DNA from: Neelides folsomi
Taxonomy: Eukaryota > Arthropoda > Collembola > Neelipleona > Neelidae
Length of the DNA: 64,000 bases
Reading direction: 5' to 3'
NCBI GenBank assembly: GCA_034687125.1
Contig: JAQGBZ010000024.1
Span: 124,001-188,000, forward strand
Positions 40,447 through 51,965 of the stretch are shown here, piece after piece (positions within the stretch are counted from its first letter, which is position 1; every line of letters starts with the position of its first letter). The notes below the pieces were generated by a model. It ran no database searches, was not told the origin of the DNA, and was given only the letters and a program-made list of their open reading frames with translations. A program made the translations under genes and the position numbers.

Positions 40447-43071
40447 TCACAGTTTAGAATTGACTTTTAGGTCATGTTGAATCCCAAGATTATCCCAGAA
40501 TTTCATCCGCTCTTCAAATGGTTCCTCAACGTATTTTGAAACCGTGTCAATTGAATACCATTCCAAATTATTTGTTTTACCCTTCGGCAATGGATTCCAC
40601 CGGGAAATTGATGAGCTTAGTTCAACATTCGAGTTAGGATCACTGTATAATAAAAGAGATTTAAATAGCAAAATAAATTAAACATAATACTAGTACATGC
40701 AGATTATAAGTTTTTATTACCTAAATGTGAAAAAAAAATTAAAGATGAAGATTTTAATATATACCCATTTCGAGCAAAATTGACCCAATAGTTAATGAAT
40801 TTCTTTGAGAATTCTTCAGATTTACTTCCCTTATTAACAGGGATTGAAAAAAAGGTTGAATTTGTCAAATATTGCATCTCATCAAAGTGGGCCACACCTT
40901 TTAAATGATAAAATAATTTCAGAGGTTTAGGACAATAATAAAAAGGAAGACTTTTGTAAAATATTAATATTAAAATATTATATTAAAAAAATATTGCTTA
41001 ACGGACCAGAAACTCCTTCAAAGCCAAAGGAATTCAAGATGCTGCATTCGCCTCTGTATGAAAATAAGTAGAGATACATTGGAGTTGAATCTTGAGTATC
41101 ATCCACGTGAGCCAAAGCCATTTTCTTACATGGATAAAAATGCCAAGCATCTGAATACATTTTTGACATCTCATCGAGACATTTCATAGAAATCTCCTTG
41201 TCTCCAAAATAATATTTTCTAATCTTCTGTGAAACTTCGTCTAATTGGCTCTCGGGGAAGAACTGTTTGTAGACCAAGTCCAGTGGAGCAATTTTATTCC
41301 AATGTTTGTCGAACTTTTCAGCCAGAGTTAGCAGATTGGCTAATGTTAAAAATATTAACGTTAAGATGAGTTAAAATATCAAATCGATGATTATTAATTA
41401 AAGAATATTTAATTATTGATTACAAGAAGCTTTCATCAACCCTTCTTCTGTATTAACTCCCATTATAATGGGCACTTTGTTGAACTTCCCGGACTTCATT
41501 ATATTGATTGGGGTATCAGTAAGAAATGGTGATTTACAATCGAGTGTTTCTACAGAAGGAGCGAACGGCATTGGAATTCTTTCATTCCATTCCTACATTT
41601 TAAAATAATATTTTTATAAAATGATTCATAAATAACAGGCATAACTAATAGTTATGTAAAAAAATTAAAATATTTAATAAATGAAAAAATGAAAATAAAT
41701 ACCATTTCTAGATTTTGAGCTGCAATAGCTTTAGCATCTGCATTTTTTAGAAACTCGATAAATTCATCTCGGTTAGTTTCTGTAAGTTGAAACTTTAGAT
41801 TTCTGGCGAGCATTCGCAAGTTCCATTCCGGATTATTCATAAAACCCCATGGACAATTAGCAGATCCGCTTTGAATTATTGCACGAGAAAATAATCCTTT
41901 AAAATAATCATTTTGGACATTTAGAGAAATTAGAGCCAATTGATAAAATATAATTTTAATTTCTTATATATGAATTAATTTACAATTGGTCTAACATTAA
42001 GAAATACCTTTTGATACTGGTGACAAAACATGGTAATGAACACAAGCAGCTCCCGCTGATTCTCCAAAAATTGTAACGTTATCTTTATCACCTCCGAACA
42101 GCTCAATGTTTTGTTGGCACCATTGGAGCGCCAGAACTTGATCCTTTAGTCCAAGATTCCTTTCAATTTTATTATCTCCAGTGTTGAGAAAGCCTATCAG
42201 TGATAATTTTAAATAATCAAAGATTTAATGTTACTACCATTTAATTTATTTATGTTAATACCATTTTAAGTATTTTATATTTATGTATTAAGATCATACC
42301 AAAAACTCCAAGTCGGTAATTGATTGTTACAAAGAGAATGTCATTATCCATCAAATATTTTGCTCCATAATCTGAACCAGCACCAAACATGAATCCTATA
42401 AGAAAACCAGAATAAATAAATTTACAACTTACTATTTATTAAAAATGGTTATTTGTAAATCATTTGTAAGTATCATTTATTTTTACCCCCTCCATGAATA
42501 AAGAACATTACAGGCATCTTTAATTTAGAAGAACTTTGTTCTGGTATCTAAAATGAAAATAGGAAGGTATTAAGTCAATATCATACTTGCTCATTATTTA
42601 TTAAAACTTTGATTCAACTTACTTGAGGAGTGTAGACATTAAGATAAAGACAATCTTCAGTTCCTTTAAAAATAATTTATCACAAATATCAAGATAAGTG
42701 TAATAGATCCAAGTGTTAAAATGAATCGGTGATTTTGATATTTTTTATACAATCATATGTACCTGAAATATTGAGTATGTCCTTTTGAATACATCTTGAG
42801 CCAAATTCCTTTGCATTTCTTGTGCCATTCCAATTATCCATTCGTTCAGCAGCCTATTAATTAAGATTAGAATTTATGATGATAATGGATTAGTAAAACT
42901 TTCAACTTAAATTAACAGTTTGGTTTGGTATTTAATAAAATCTTATACCTGAAATCTTTTTGGTGGTTTTGCATATGGAATTCCAAGAAATCCGAAATAT
43001 CCTTTTCCATTTCTTGATGTCAATCGGAGCCCGTTAAGTCTCCCGTTTAAAGTGTTGACTAAAGGCTCCAT
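40447..43071 (-). CDS. Carboxylesterase (type B, alpha/beta hydrolase)
   Basis: Eleven exons: 43071-42949, 42853-42763, 42663-42623, 42547-42487, 42395-42300, 42193-42008, 41896-41703, 41592-41424, 41339-41007, 40897-40765, 40642-40447; 540 aa, typical for the family. Motifs: [25 protein letters not shown], oxyanion-hole HGGGF, nucleophile elbow GESAGA (Ser about 183), the acidic residue in VNTEEG (Glu about 314) and HFDEM (His about 435). The triad looks complete, so the enzyme is probably active, not a neuroligin-like pseudo-esterase. No signal peptide is visible from this ATG; the frame stays open 15 nt upstream to an acceptor-like TTTTTTAACAG, so an upstream exon is possible. Substrate is unknown: xenobiotic or lipid esters, or juvenile-hormone-like esters. 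Confidence 0.93.
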
Positions 43072-43839
43072 TATTTTAATTATTCTGTTAAAAAATAGTG
43101 AGAGAATAGGTGTTTATTTGCGAAAAAAATATTGGAACTCTAATCAAAAAGGGTTATTCGCATGAATAGTAATGTTATCAAAAAAGTGAGATAATTTCTG
43201 TATAGTACATTAAAACTATAAATCATAAGAGTACTCCATTCATACTTCAGATAATTTTAGATAATAAAGCAAAACGTGATCTAAATTATACATTTTTATA
43301 ATTTAAAGATTTAAATTAAATCATTTACTATAAATTATAAAGTAAAACTACAATAAAACTAGACTTTGTACCTCATATTATTTTTCCATTTATGTCTTTT
43401 TCGAAACTTCAGCGGATGGATTAAAAATAAAAATAATAGCCACTAACAAGAAGAGTGTTTTATGCAGAATTTGAGAATAGCGCTATATCAGTGACTTTAT
43501 CTCCCATGTATTTTTTAATTTTCTCCTTTGATCAATTTTCAAAATAAAGTAGCGGTTAGATTAAATCGATTTGGCGTTAAAGAAAATAATTAACACTTGC
43601 CTAATTTAAAATACTTTAATAAAAACTATATATTATCTCAGATTAAATGGACTGATTAAAAATTAATATTATAAATTATAAATATAATTTCTCTCTGGAG
43701 TTTGACTGGAAAGGGACGCACGTGCGCGTAATTTAGAGTGCCGACTCTCAACATTCCATATTGATATAATTTAATAATATAAAATTTTTATATTTATTTA
43801 ACAACCGCTTTAAGGTGATATTAATACGGTAATAATAAT

Positions 43840-43880
<41 letters not shown>

Positions 43881-44100
43881 CTATTAAGTATTTTAATGAT
43901 ATATTTTATGATATCCAATTTATGAGTTATATTGTATTAATAATAAAAAAATTTAATTTTATTAAAAACAAGACATTCAAGATGATTTACTACCTAAATA
44001 TAAAAGTTGTGAACAGCTTAATTATTATCCAATTAACTAAAAACATTATCTATTCAATAACAAAATAACCGTTTTTTTAAATTAATACATTCTTAAATTC
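43072..44100. other. Intergenic, no gene seen
   Basis: About 1 kb of AT-rich DNA between the carboxylesterase start and the stop of the Gly-rich gene. It contains the (ATA)n microsatellite listed separately. Confidence 0.5.
43840..43879. repeat. (ATA)n / (AAT)n microsatellite
   Basis: An uninterrupted run of about 13 AAT/ATA units in the spacer upstream of the carboxylesterase, preceded by a short imperfect copy (AATAATAATT). It is likely length-polymorphic. Confidence 0.9.
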
Positions 44101-44601
44101 TCAGCATTTCGAAAAAGGTTTACAATTCTTCACAACCGTTGTGTGATGAACAACTGGTCTTGTTAATGGGCGTGCAACGGCTGGGAGAATTTGCGGTCGA
44201 GGTTGGGGCTTTCCATGATGATGTCCTTTGCCGTAACCGGGAGCTCCATAACCTGGTGGGCGTGATGGTCCGTGGTGTCCATTGCCGTAACCTGGAGCTC
44301 CATAGCCAGGTGGACGTGCTGGTCCGTGATGTCCATGTCCGTAGCCTGGTGCACCGTACCCGGGCCCTCCATTTCCTCCATGACCTGATCCAGGACCGCC
44401 ATAACCAGGATGTCCACTTCCACCATGACCATATCCAGGCCCACCATATCCCGGCTTATGATGAACAGTTCTTGATTCCAGGACTTTTGTTTCGGTTATA
44501 ACTCCACTGGCTGGTTCTGGATCCGGTTCTGACATGACAGCCATAAAGAATGAGGCAATGAAAGCCACCAAAAGTATACTGCGGATTCTGCTAAAGCTCA
44601 T
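44101..44601 (-). CDS. Secreted Gly/Pro/His-rich repeat protein
   Basis: Single coding exon, 166 aa. A signal peptide (residues about 1-26, ILLVAFIASFFMAVMS) is followed by a short acidic/Pro segment and then a low-complexity region of GYGGPGYGHGG-type units. The C-terminal half has near-identical units of the form RPPGYGAPGYGxGHHGP. A Pro/Val-rich tail ends in two cysteines (KNCKPFSKC). An acceptor AG lies 12 nt before the ATG (TTTTTACAG), so a 5' UTR exon is likely. Such compositions occur in cuticular or matrix proteins and in glycine-rich antimicrobial peptides; the sequence alone does not decide. The His clusters could bind metal. Confidence 0.82.
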   Translation of the reverse strand: MSFSRIRSILLVAFIASFFMAVMSEPDPEPASGVITETKVLESRTVHHKPGYGGPGYGHGGSGHPGYGGPGSGHGGNGGPGYGAPGYGHGHHGPARPPGYGAPGYGNGHHGPSRPPGYGAPGYGKGHHHGKPQPRPQILPAVARPLTRPVVHHTTVVKNCKPFSKC

Positions 44602-45830
44602 TTTTGATCTTTCTGTAAAAATAATCAAAATAAATTATTTTCTATTTTATAAAATAGTGGTAAATTAATAAAAAAATTTCTAAACAATGTTTACCTTTAC
44701 AAATTATGATTGTTTACTAAAAACTTATAAAAATATAATAGGGTACTAAAAATATCTCAAATATTTCAAATGATATTCTCTCAAGTTTAGTTTGATTTGA
44801 GTCGAAATTGCAACTTCTCAGATTGAAGAATAATACTTAAATGAAAAGATTCTTTCCTTAAATACCCTTTAAGGTATCTTGACTTACCATTAGATAATGA
44901 CGCAAATAAGCCATTCATCAAACAACTTTCAATGTTAGGGGTAGTTGACACTTTTCCAGGGAATTTTCGACACTTGTCTTTAGATTTGTTTAGGCATTAG
45001 GTATCATAAATTGGAATTTCTTTGTTTCAATGCTAAAAGTTCTTTAATGACGTGCAAATTATGTTGAAGTGCACATAGGTTTTTTTGAATATGCAAACAA
45101 AGGTAAGGAAGTTTGGTGGAAAAGGGCAACACATTAGAGTACTTTATGATATGAGTATAAAAGTTAAACAAATCATTTTTTAAACAACTGCTGAGTAAAT
45201 ATTATCATTTGTTCATACGTTTGTTTTATCATTAATCATAAATCACACATTTTTATAATAACTTAGCTATTCATATTCATTCATACCGACTACGATAATA
45301 GGTATGCAAGCATATGGTATAGAATGCCATGCCATGTCCAATCTTTGCCAACGATTGACCGGCATTCTCAGAATTTTGCTTGATCTTAAAGCTATACTGA
45401 TGTTATTTTACTTTTCCTCGAATTTTGAACTTAATTAATTAAATTTATTATCCATTAAAATAATTGCAATGATCGTATCATTCTGAAATAACAATAAAAA
45501 TATCGAGTAGGTATACGATTTTTATATTCTTGCCATGTAATCTAATGATGTCTACTCTTTTGCATTCATCTTCAAAATATAGAGCTGTTTAAATTGTTCG
45601 ATGTTTGCACTTCCAGTTATATATTTACTCAAATTATTTGTATTCAATTAACTGACGTGTATTCTTTCGATCCATGAGCCTTAATATGAGTTTATTATAT
45701 GTAGAGAATGTAGACTATTCAAGATCAAAACAATTCAAGTTTATTAACAAACCTAATTTTTTATTTTCATTTATCGACATTATCGCTTTTGAATTACCAA
45801 TATTCGTTTTTTGAATATTCAAATTTTATA
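44602..45830. other. Intergenic region between divergent Gly-rich and gustatory-receptor genes
   Basis: About 1.2 kb, AT-rich, no coding frame recognised. It should contain the 5' UTR exon of the Gly-rich gene and both promoters. Confidence 0.5.
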
Positions 45831-47204
45831 ATGAATATTGATCTTAAGAAAATATCTACACTTTCATTTCATGTACGGTATATCACATTATTTAAATACT
45901 TTGGCCTTTTCCCTTTTCGATTTACTTTTCAAAAGAATGGATTCATTGTGGATGAAATAGATTTTTATAAAATTGGTTTTTTCTTTTGGAACAATGTCCT
46001 TGTAATCGCCATATTTTTTATATACACCGTATTCATTACTTTTAATATGATTTATCATATCTCATCAGCATATAAATTCACCTACAATTCTTTTAAAATA
46101 TTACCATCCTATGCTTATGTTCTCTACGCCTATTCGTCTATCATTATAAATGCATTAATTTTTTTCAAATCCAGAAATATTTTAAAACTATTCAAAATGT
46201 GGTACAGGATTGAATGCGAAATTCTTGAAGGTGATTTTTTAAGTTTAATATTTCTTATTACATAATTAATTAGGATTTTAACCAAATTAGGTTTCAAATA
46301 AATTACGATTTATTTAATAGATTTTAACGAAGGAGAGAAAATTCAAAAAAGATGCAAACAAATGAAATTTGAATCCAATTGTATTATCATGCATTCAATA
46401 TGTCTATGTATTGGAGCCATTACAACATTTTCACTAAATATGAGGGATTTTCCAAATCTCCCAATCTACGTTGTTTCCATAATTGAAACAGAAAATGAAT
46501 TCATAAATGCATCACTTCTAACTTTGCAGCTTTTCTTTATATTAATAATGTCACTGTCCCTTGTCGAATTCGAAGTCTTGCTCTTTGTCTTTTCAAGGAG
46601 CATTTCAACACTACTCGATCTCATTACTCCAATTAATCAAAGACATTTTGAAAGTGAATTAAATTCCATCTTCACAATTTCTCGCACATCAACCCTCGTT
46701 TCTCCCATTACAATGAAACGAATATTAGTTGCAGAATGCAAAGATGATTCATTGAAAAATCTGGAAACATGTATCATTAATTATTATAAACTAGAGAGTT
46801 TAGTGGAAGAATTCAACAAAATATTTTCATGGCCGCTTTTCGCTCATAAAACATTGAGTCTTATCCAAACAGTGATTATCTTTAATTCGGCGATTGTTCT
46901 GAGAAAACATATGAAGCCACGGGCATTGATCATTTTTTACTTTCTTTTATCGAGCTTTTTCTATCGATTCTCATTTGTTCTTTCTTCATTGGGAATTGTG
47001 AGGAAAAAGTGCAAAATTTTGAAAAGAAACTTGAAAAGCTACAATAATCGTAAATGTTTTATGAGTACATGGGCAGAGAAAGAAATTGATGATTTGTATC
47101 CATTTGGATTTTGGTCCGGATTTTACATCATTTCGTCAACTACCATTTTAACCTTCTTTTCACTTGTCGCAACCTATTTAATTGTTGTAATGCAATTTCA
47201 ATAG
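45831..47204 (+). CDS. Gustatory receptor family protein (insect-type 7TM chemoreceptor)
   Basis: Two exons: 45831-46230 and 46321-47204 (phase-1 intron); 427 aa, the usual length for this family. Multiple strongly hydrophobic segments are rich in Ile/Phe. The C-terminus, FFSLVATYLIVVMQFQ, carries the diagnostic TM7 TY-x5-QF motif of arthropod gustatory receptors (residues 418-426). Like other such receptors it should be an inverted-topology ligand-gated cation channel subunit in sensory neurons. The rest of the sequence is too divergent for me to name a subfamily (sugar, CO2, fructose or bitter). The frame extends about 40 nt upstream of the chosen ATG, without another ATG. Confidence 0.88.
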
Positions 47205-47541
47205 AATACTCTATTTAGCATTGAAACTACAATTTGCACAGTACAATGTGATATGCATATGCGAGTGAGTAGAAAAAAATTTTCAATTGTGCTAATTGTT
47301 TATTTCCATTAGTTAATGGATTTAATAATCATGTAATTAGTATAGGTATAAATAAATATAAACATACACTATCTGTATCAATACAGATAGTGTATTATAT
47401 TGTATTATACCAATTGGTATTCGCATACAATACTTATTTGTATTGCGTAATAATTCATAATTTTTTATAATTAAGCAAACAATTTAATCTAACATTATAA
47501 GAATGAACTGTAATATAATATATTCATAAATTATTGATCGA
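47205..47541. other. Convergent 3' intergenic region
   Basis: About 340 bp between the stop codons of the gustatory receptor (+) and the adhesion GPCR (-). It contains the perfect inverted repeat listed next. Confidence 0.5.
47364..47395. repeat. 15-bp perfect inverted repeat, 2-nt spacer
   Basis: ATACACTATCTGTAT at 47364-47378 is followed by CA and then its exact reverse complement at 47381-47395. It would form a strong hairpin or cruciform on either strand between two convergent genes. It could be a bidirectional 3'-end element or a remnant of a small inverted-repeat transposon. Confidence 0.9.
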
Positions 47542-50500
47542 TTAAGATTCGTTTATTTTTGAATTTTTTCTAAATGTGTCCATTGATAAATATTTACTCC
47601 AAGTACTTTCACTCCGAGATCTTGACTCTTTCTTACTCTTATTCATTCGACTCAACTCAGTATTATCAAATATTGATTGGCGAAGGATCTAACATAAATA
47701 ACATTGAAGTTAGAATAAAATTTCAATTTATCCGAAATATGGTATAGATATAAAAATATAAAAATCATATATAATAAACAAACCTTTCTTTTAATTGACG
47801 CTCGAACTTTTTGGTTCATTACGCAATTGAATATAAAAATGGCTATGCCCTGCCAATTTAGAATTGAATTAATATATAATTTAGTGTTATGCAATTTTAC
47901 ATTATAATTTTACCGATACATAACATATTTTCAAATTTATTCACCTGAGATGCATTGAGAATGGTGAAGGCATAAGCTGAGATATTGAAATAAACGGAGG
48001 CTTCAAGCAATAAAAAATATCCTGTGGCCCAAGTAAGACCAAGTAAAAAACATAGTGAAGTCCATCCAAAGATTTGTGACCTGGTTGAATAAATTTATTT
48101 TAAACCTTGAGCATTATCAATATCAATGCAATTGCAATAATCTTGTAAATATTAGTAAATTGTTAATTTAAAGTTAATTTAAAATAAATATTAAACTACA
48201 AATTCCAGAAATGTAAACTCTTACTTATAAGTTCTAACTCTGGCATTTGTATATGGAACCTTTCGTGCTGAATGAGCTTTCTTAAAAGTCACGAAAAATA
48301 CAAAAAGATTGCACTGAAATCATAAATAAACAACTTAAATTAAATACACATAATCAGTAAAATATCTACAATTATTTACTTACAGTAAAAACGATTGCTG
48401 TTGGCCCCATAAAAGCCCAAATGTAATAACCCTTGAGCCAGCAACTTTGATTCACAAAGATAGAAATAAAGTTAAAAACTTTTACTGAATGAATAATTGT
48501 ATTTAAATATTAATAATATGCTTTGTCATAAAACTGATTTTGAAATGACTTACAAGTTATCTCCACCATAAATAGCATTAAATCCATCGATGCTAGAACC
48601 AATTCCAATTGTTAATCCGACTAAAATGACCGGCATTCCATATCCGCACAACCGATAAACAAACATGTAATTATCGGCAGTGTCAAAAACAAAAACAACA
48701 ATTTTGTACAAGTGCCATCCTCCAATTGCCATCCAAGTGAATGCACAAAGAAAGAAATAGTGACTCAACATTCCAGTTATTGAACATAGTACCTAATTAA
48801 ACATAAACATAATAAAAAAATTTATACTTACTGTAAAAGAATTAAATTAAGAATTACGTCTGAGAGATGAAAATAGTTTCTATCCACTAATGTTAGCATT
48901 ATCATGTCAGCAATTAGAAGACAAGCACAAAGATTCTTCAGTATCGTTGTTTGTGCACTTTGAATAGAACCCACAGTTGAAAAGATATAAATGCTCATGG
49001 TCAAGCAAATGATTGATAGAGAACATAGAGTCAATGTGATGATTTCAAGAGTTGGATCTCTCTAATATAACAAAAACATTAAACCTTTTAACCATTTATC
49101 AACTTAATATCTGTAATAATTGCATATACCATATTTGCAATAATAATAAAAATTGAAAATAATAATTCATCATAATTTTACCCCAACATATTCATGAAAG
49201 TCCATTAGAACAGCAAAAGAAGTTAAATGAGTGCATTCGCAAACTGTCGAGTCTGCCATTGAGATAACCAAAATGCATCCATCCGTAGACCAATCTCTAA
49301 ATCCCAATTGAAAAAATAAACAATTATCATGGATTACTTTGTTATAATTGAAATAGATTAACAAAAATGTTAATTTTCTTTACAATTTTTTCACGTCCCA
49401 ATAAGCACATTTGGCTCCTCCAAGAACTGCCTTTCTCTTTTCTCCAGCATGCAACTTTCTCTGCACTTTCATTTTTGATTCACCCCATGCTCTGACATCA
49501 TGTTCAAAGTTGATATGCACAGGTTTATCTAAATATATTTAGATGAATTGTTTAATTCTAAATAGTAGAATCAATGTTGTAGTGAAGGTCAAAAGAGCCG
49601 ACAGTAACACCAATTTGTATTTTTACATGATGATATTATAACCAGCTATGTAAATACCATATAAATATTTTTAAATAGTGAGGTAGATAAGAACTCGAGA
49701 TGAAGACCGAAGAAAGATATAAAATATGTATAGTAATAGTATAATTTTAGTTATGTAGGTATCTGTATTTATTTTCATTAGAAGGATATATAGTAAAAAT
49801 GAGCATACCAGGTGTAAAAGTAACGTTGCGCAAATCCTCTCGCATAGCAAGGCTCAACGACAAGAGTTTTCCATTCATGCTCTTCCCATCCGCTTCTTGA
49901 TTTCCGAACCTATTGATAACCAAATAACCACATTATTAATAAGTGTAATTCGTGAGTTAATCTTATCAAACTTTTATTAATTGGCTCATCATTTGTGTTT
50001 GATGTTTCTAATAATATAAAAAAAATAATTTCAAGTACTCACTTTCCCAATGGGAGGATGTAATTTACAAATTCTGGCGGAATGAAGAGACCAACAAACC
50101 CTTTCAAATCAGTTTTAGTTGGATGAATCGATTTCCAATTATCGGGTAAAGTAATGATTGAATTCTCTGATATTGACTTTGGAGGAAACTGAAAGATTGT
50201 TTTCCCAATTTCTTTTTTGGATTCAACTCCGTTTAACACATAAATTCCTTCGTCTGTATATGACTGGTTATATTGACCGTTCATTGTATTATTTGGCGTC
50301 ACTTCTTTGGTCAATTCAAAGCTTGTGAATTCCATCATTTGTATTAAATTCGTTACGGTCAATGAGCGGTCCACCTAAAATAACTTGTATATTAAAACAC
50401 TATACTATACGATAAACTTAATTAAACAAGTTATAGATTACATTCTAATACTCTAAACATTATCGACAAATTGGTTAATTACTTGCTCAAGCTGAGTCCA

Positions 50501-51965
50501 CGGGTTTTTAAATTTGAAAAAAGTAAATCCAATGGTCATTGTAATATTAATTAAACCCTCGTAAATTGCAACTCGATCTTCGCCTTCATCAATGACTAAT
50601 TTTTCAAAGATCTTAGTGATCAAATTGATTACTAAACCAATTTCGTGGCCTCCGAACGTAATGTTATTTGCAGGTCCAGGATATTCTTCTAAATTCTCTT
50701 TTAATTCTCCAGCAATTTGTCTTGCATGGCCTTGAGTTAAATTGCTTTTCTACCATTAAATAAAAAGCTAGTGTAAATTAAATATAGAAAACGTTCAAAT
50801 CCACAAAAAAATATGAAAATGAAATGCATTAGATTTTTATTGCGAGAACTTCGATACTTACTTCATCAATCTCTTTTTCCAAATCTGAAAGCCACCTCGT
50901 CGAACATGAAAGTAAAAAAGGAACTCTGCCATTAAATTCTCCATCCGGCTTACAATACCAAGACGAATTTCCTTCAAGCCCACTTGGACACTCTTTATAT
51001 TCAGTTTGGTTTCTGCAAGCTTCCCATAAGCGATCGAACATATCAAATTGCCGACACATTGTACTGTTGTCGCAAGGGATTTCTGTAGTAGTATCAATAA
51101 TTTCAGTTATTTCAATTGTTGAAGTTTCGAATGTTGTCATTGTTGAACTTGGAACAACACTCGTAATTTTTGTTGTTGTTGGAATTTCAGTCGTTGAAAG
51201 AATTTCTGTAGTTGGAATTTCGGTCGTTGTAAGAATTTCTGTAGTTGGAATTTCAGTCGTTGTTTTGATTGTAGTCGTTGTTGGAATATTAGTTGTAGTT
51301 TCTGTTGTTAATTTTAATGTAGTTGTCTGTAATGTTGTAGTTTGTAACGTGGTTGTAGTTGTAGGCGTTGTTGGAAGCGTTGTCGTGGTTGGTCTAACTG
51401 TAGCAATCGGGCGACAAGAAGTTGAGTTGACAGGGATGTATGTATCAAGACATTCACATGTTCCAAATTCCTCTTCTTCATCTTCTTCGTCATCATCTGA
51501 TTCATAGTCAGGAAAAACACAATCAACATTCTCAAGATTTTTCAAACAATCTTCTTGTCTATAACAAGGATCTCCGAGTTTTAACGGCTCTTTTAAATCA
51601 CAACTAGCATTAATAGGATCATAAACAAATTGCTTATCACAAACACAAGTTTTCGTTATGTTGCAAATGGTGCATTCAACAGAGGATTCTTCTTTTTCTG
51701 CCCATGTTATACAAACTGAATTATTCAAACGTGCTAAACAATCTTCTGTTGTATTACATGGAAATCCATATCTTGGAATAGGTTTCTTGTATTTATTTTC
51801 ACTTTCTTTGATTACTTCCTTTGTTCCATTCTGAAGATTAAACCCAAGAGATGACAAACTCAATTCTTTTACCTTTTCACTATTCAATGAAGGGAAGATT
51901 GTTAATAAAAATAATAAAAAGATCATTGAATTTGCTAGCCTTATAATGGTCGAACTTGAAACCAT
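47542..51965 (-). CDS. Adhesion GPCR, latrophilin-like core with mucin stalk
   Basis: Thirteen exons: 51965-50862, 50749-50483, 50374-50043, 49909-49809, 49528-49384, 49296-49182, 49061-48858, 48792-48554, 48444-48384, 48313-48225, 48080-47945, 47849-47784, 47688-47542; 1001 aa. Order: signal peptide (about 1-29); two Cys-rich EB-like modules (about 68-190) separated by a short spacer, with an acidic DDDEEDEEEE run; a Thr-rich mucin-like stalk (about 195-295); a hormone-receptor motif domain (CPSGLEGNSSWYC...FLLSCSTRWL); a GAIN-like region; a GPS (KCAYWD...WSTDGC...VCECTHLTSF) with predicted autocleavage at HL/T (about 674/675); seven TM segments. TSFAVLMD after the cut resembles the latrophilin tethered agonist. 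There is no lectin or olfactomedin domain, so it is not a canonical latrophilin. The cytoplasmic tail is short, about 50-60 aa. Confidence 0.9.

Noticed and set aside
44139-44501. 120-codon plus-strand frame
   Set aside because: Shadow of the Gly/His-rich repeat protein on the opposite strand.
51067-51507. 146-codon Val/Ser-rich plus-strand frame
   Set aside because: Antisense of the Thr-rich stalk of the adhesion GPCR; low complexity.
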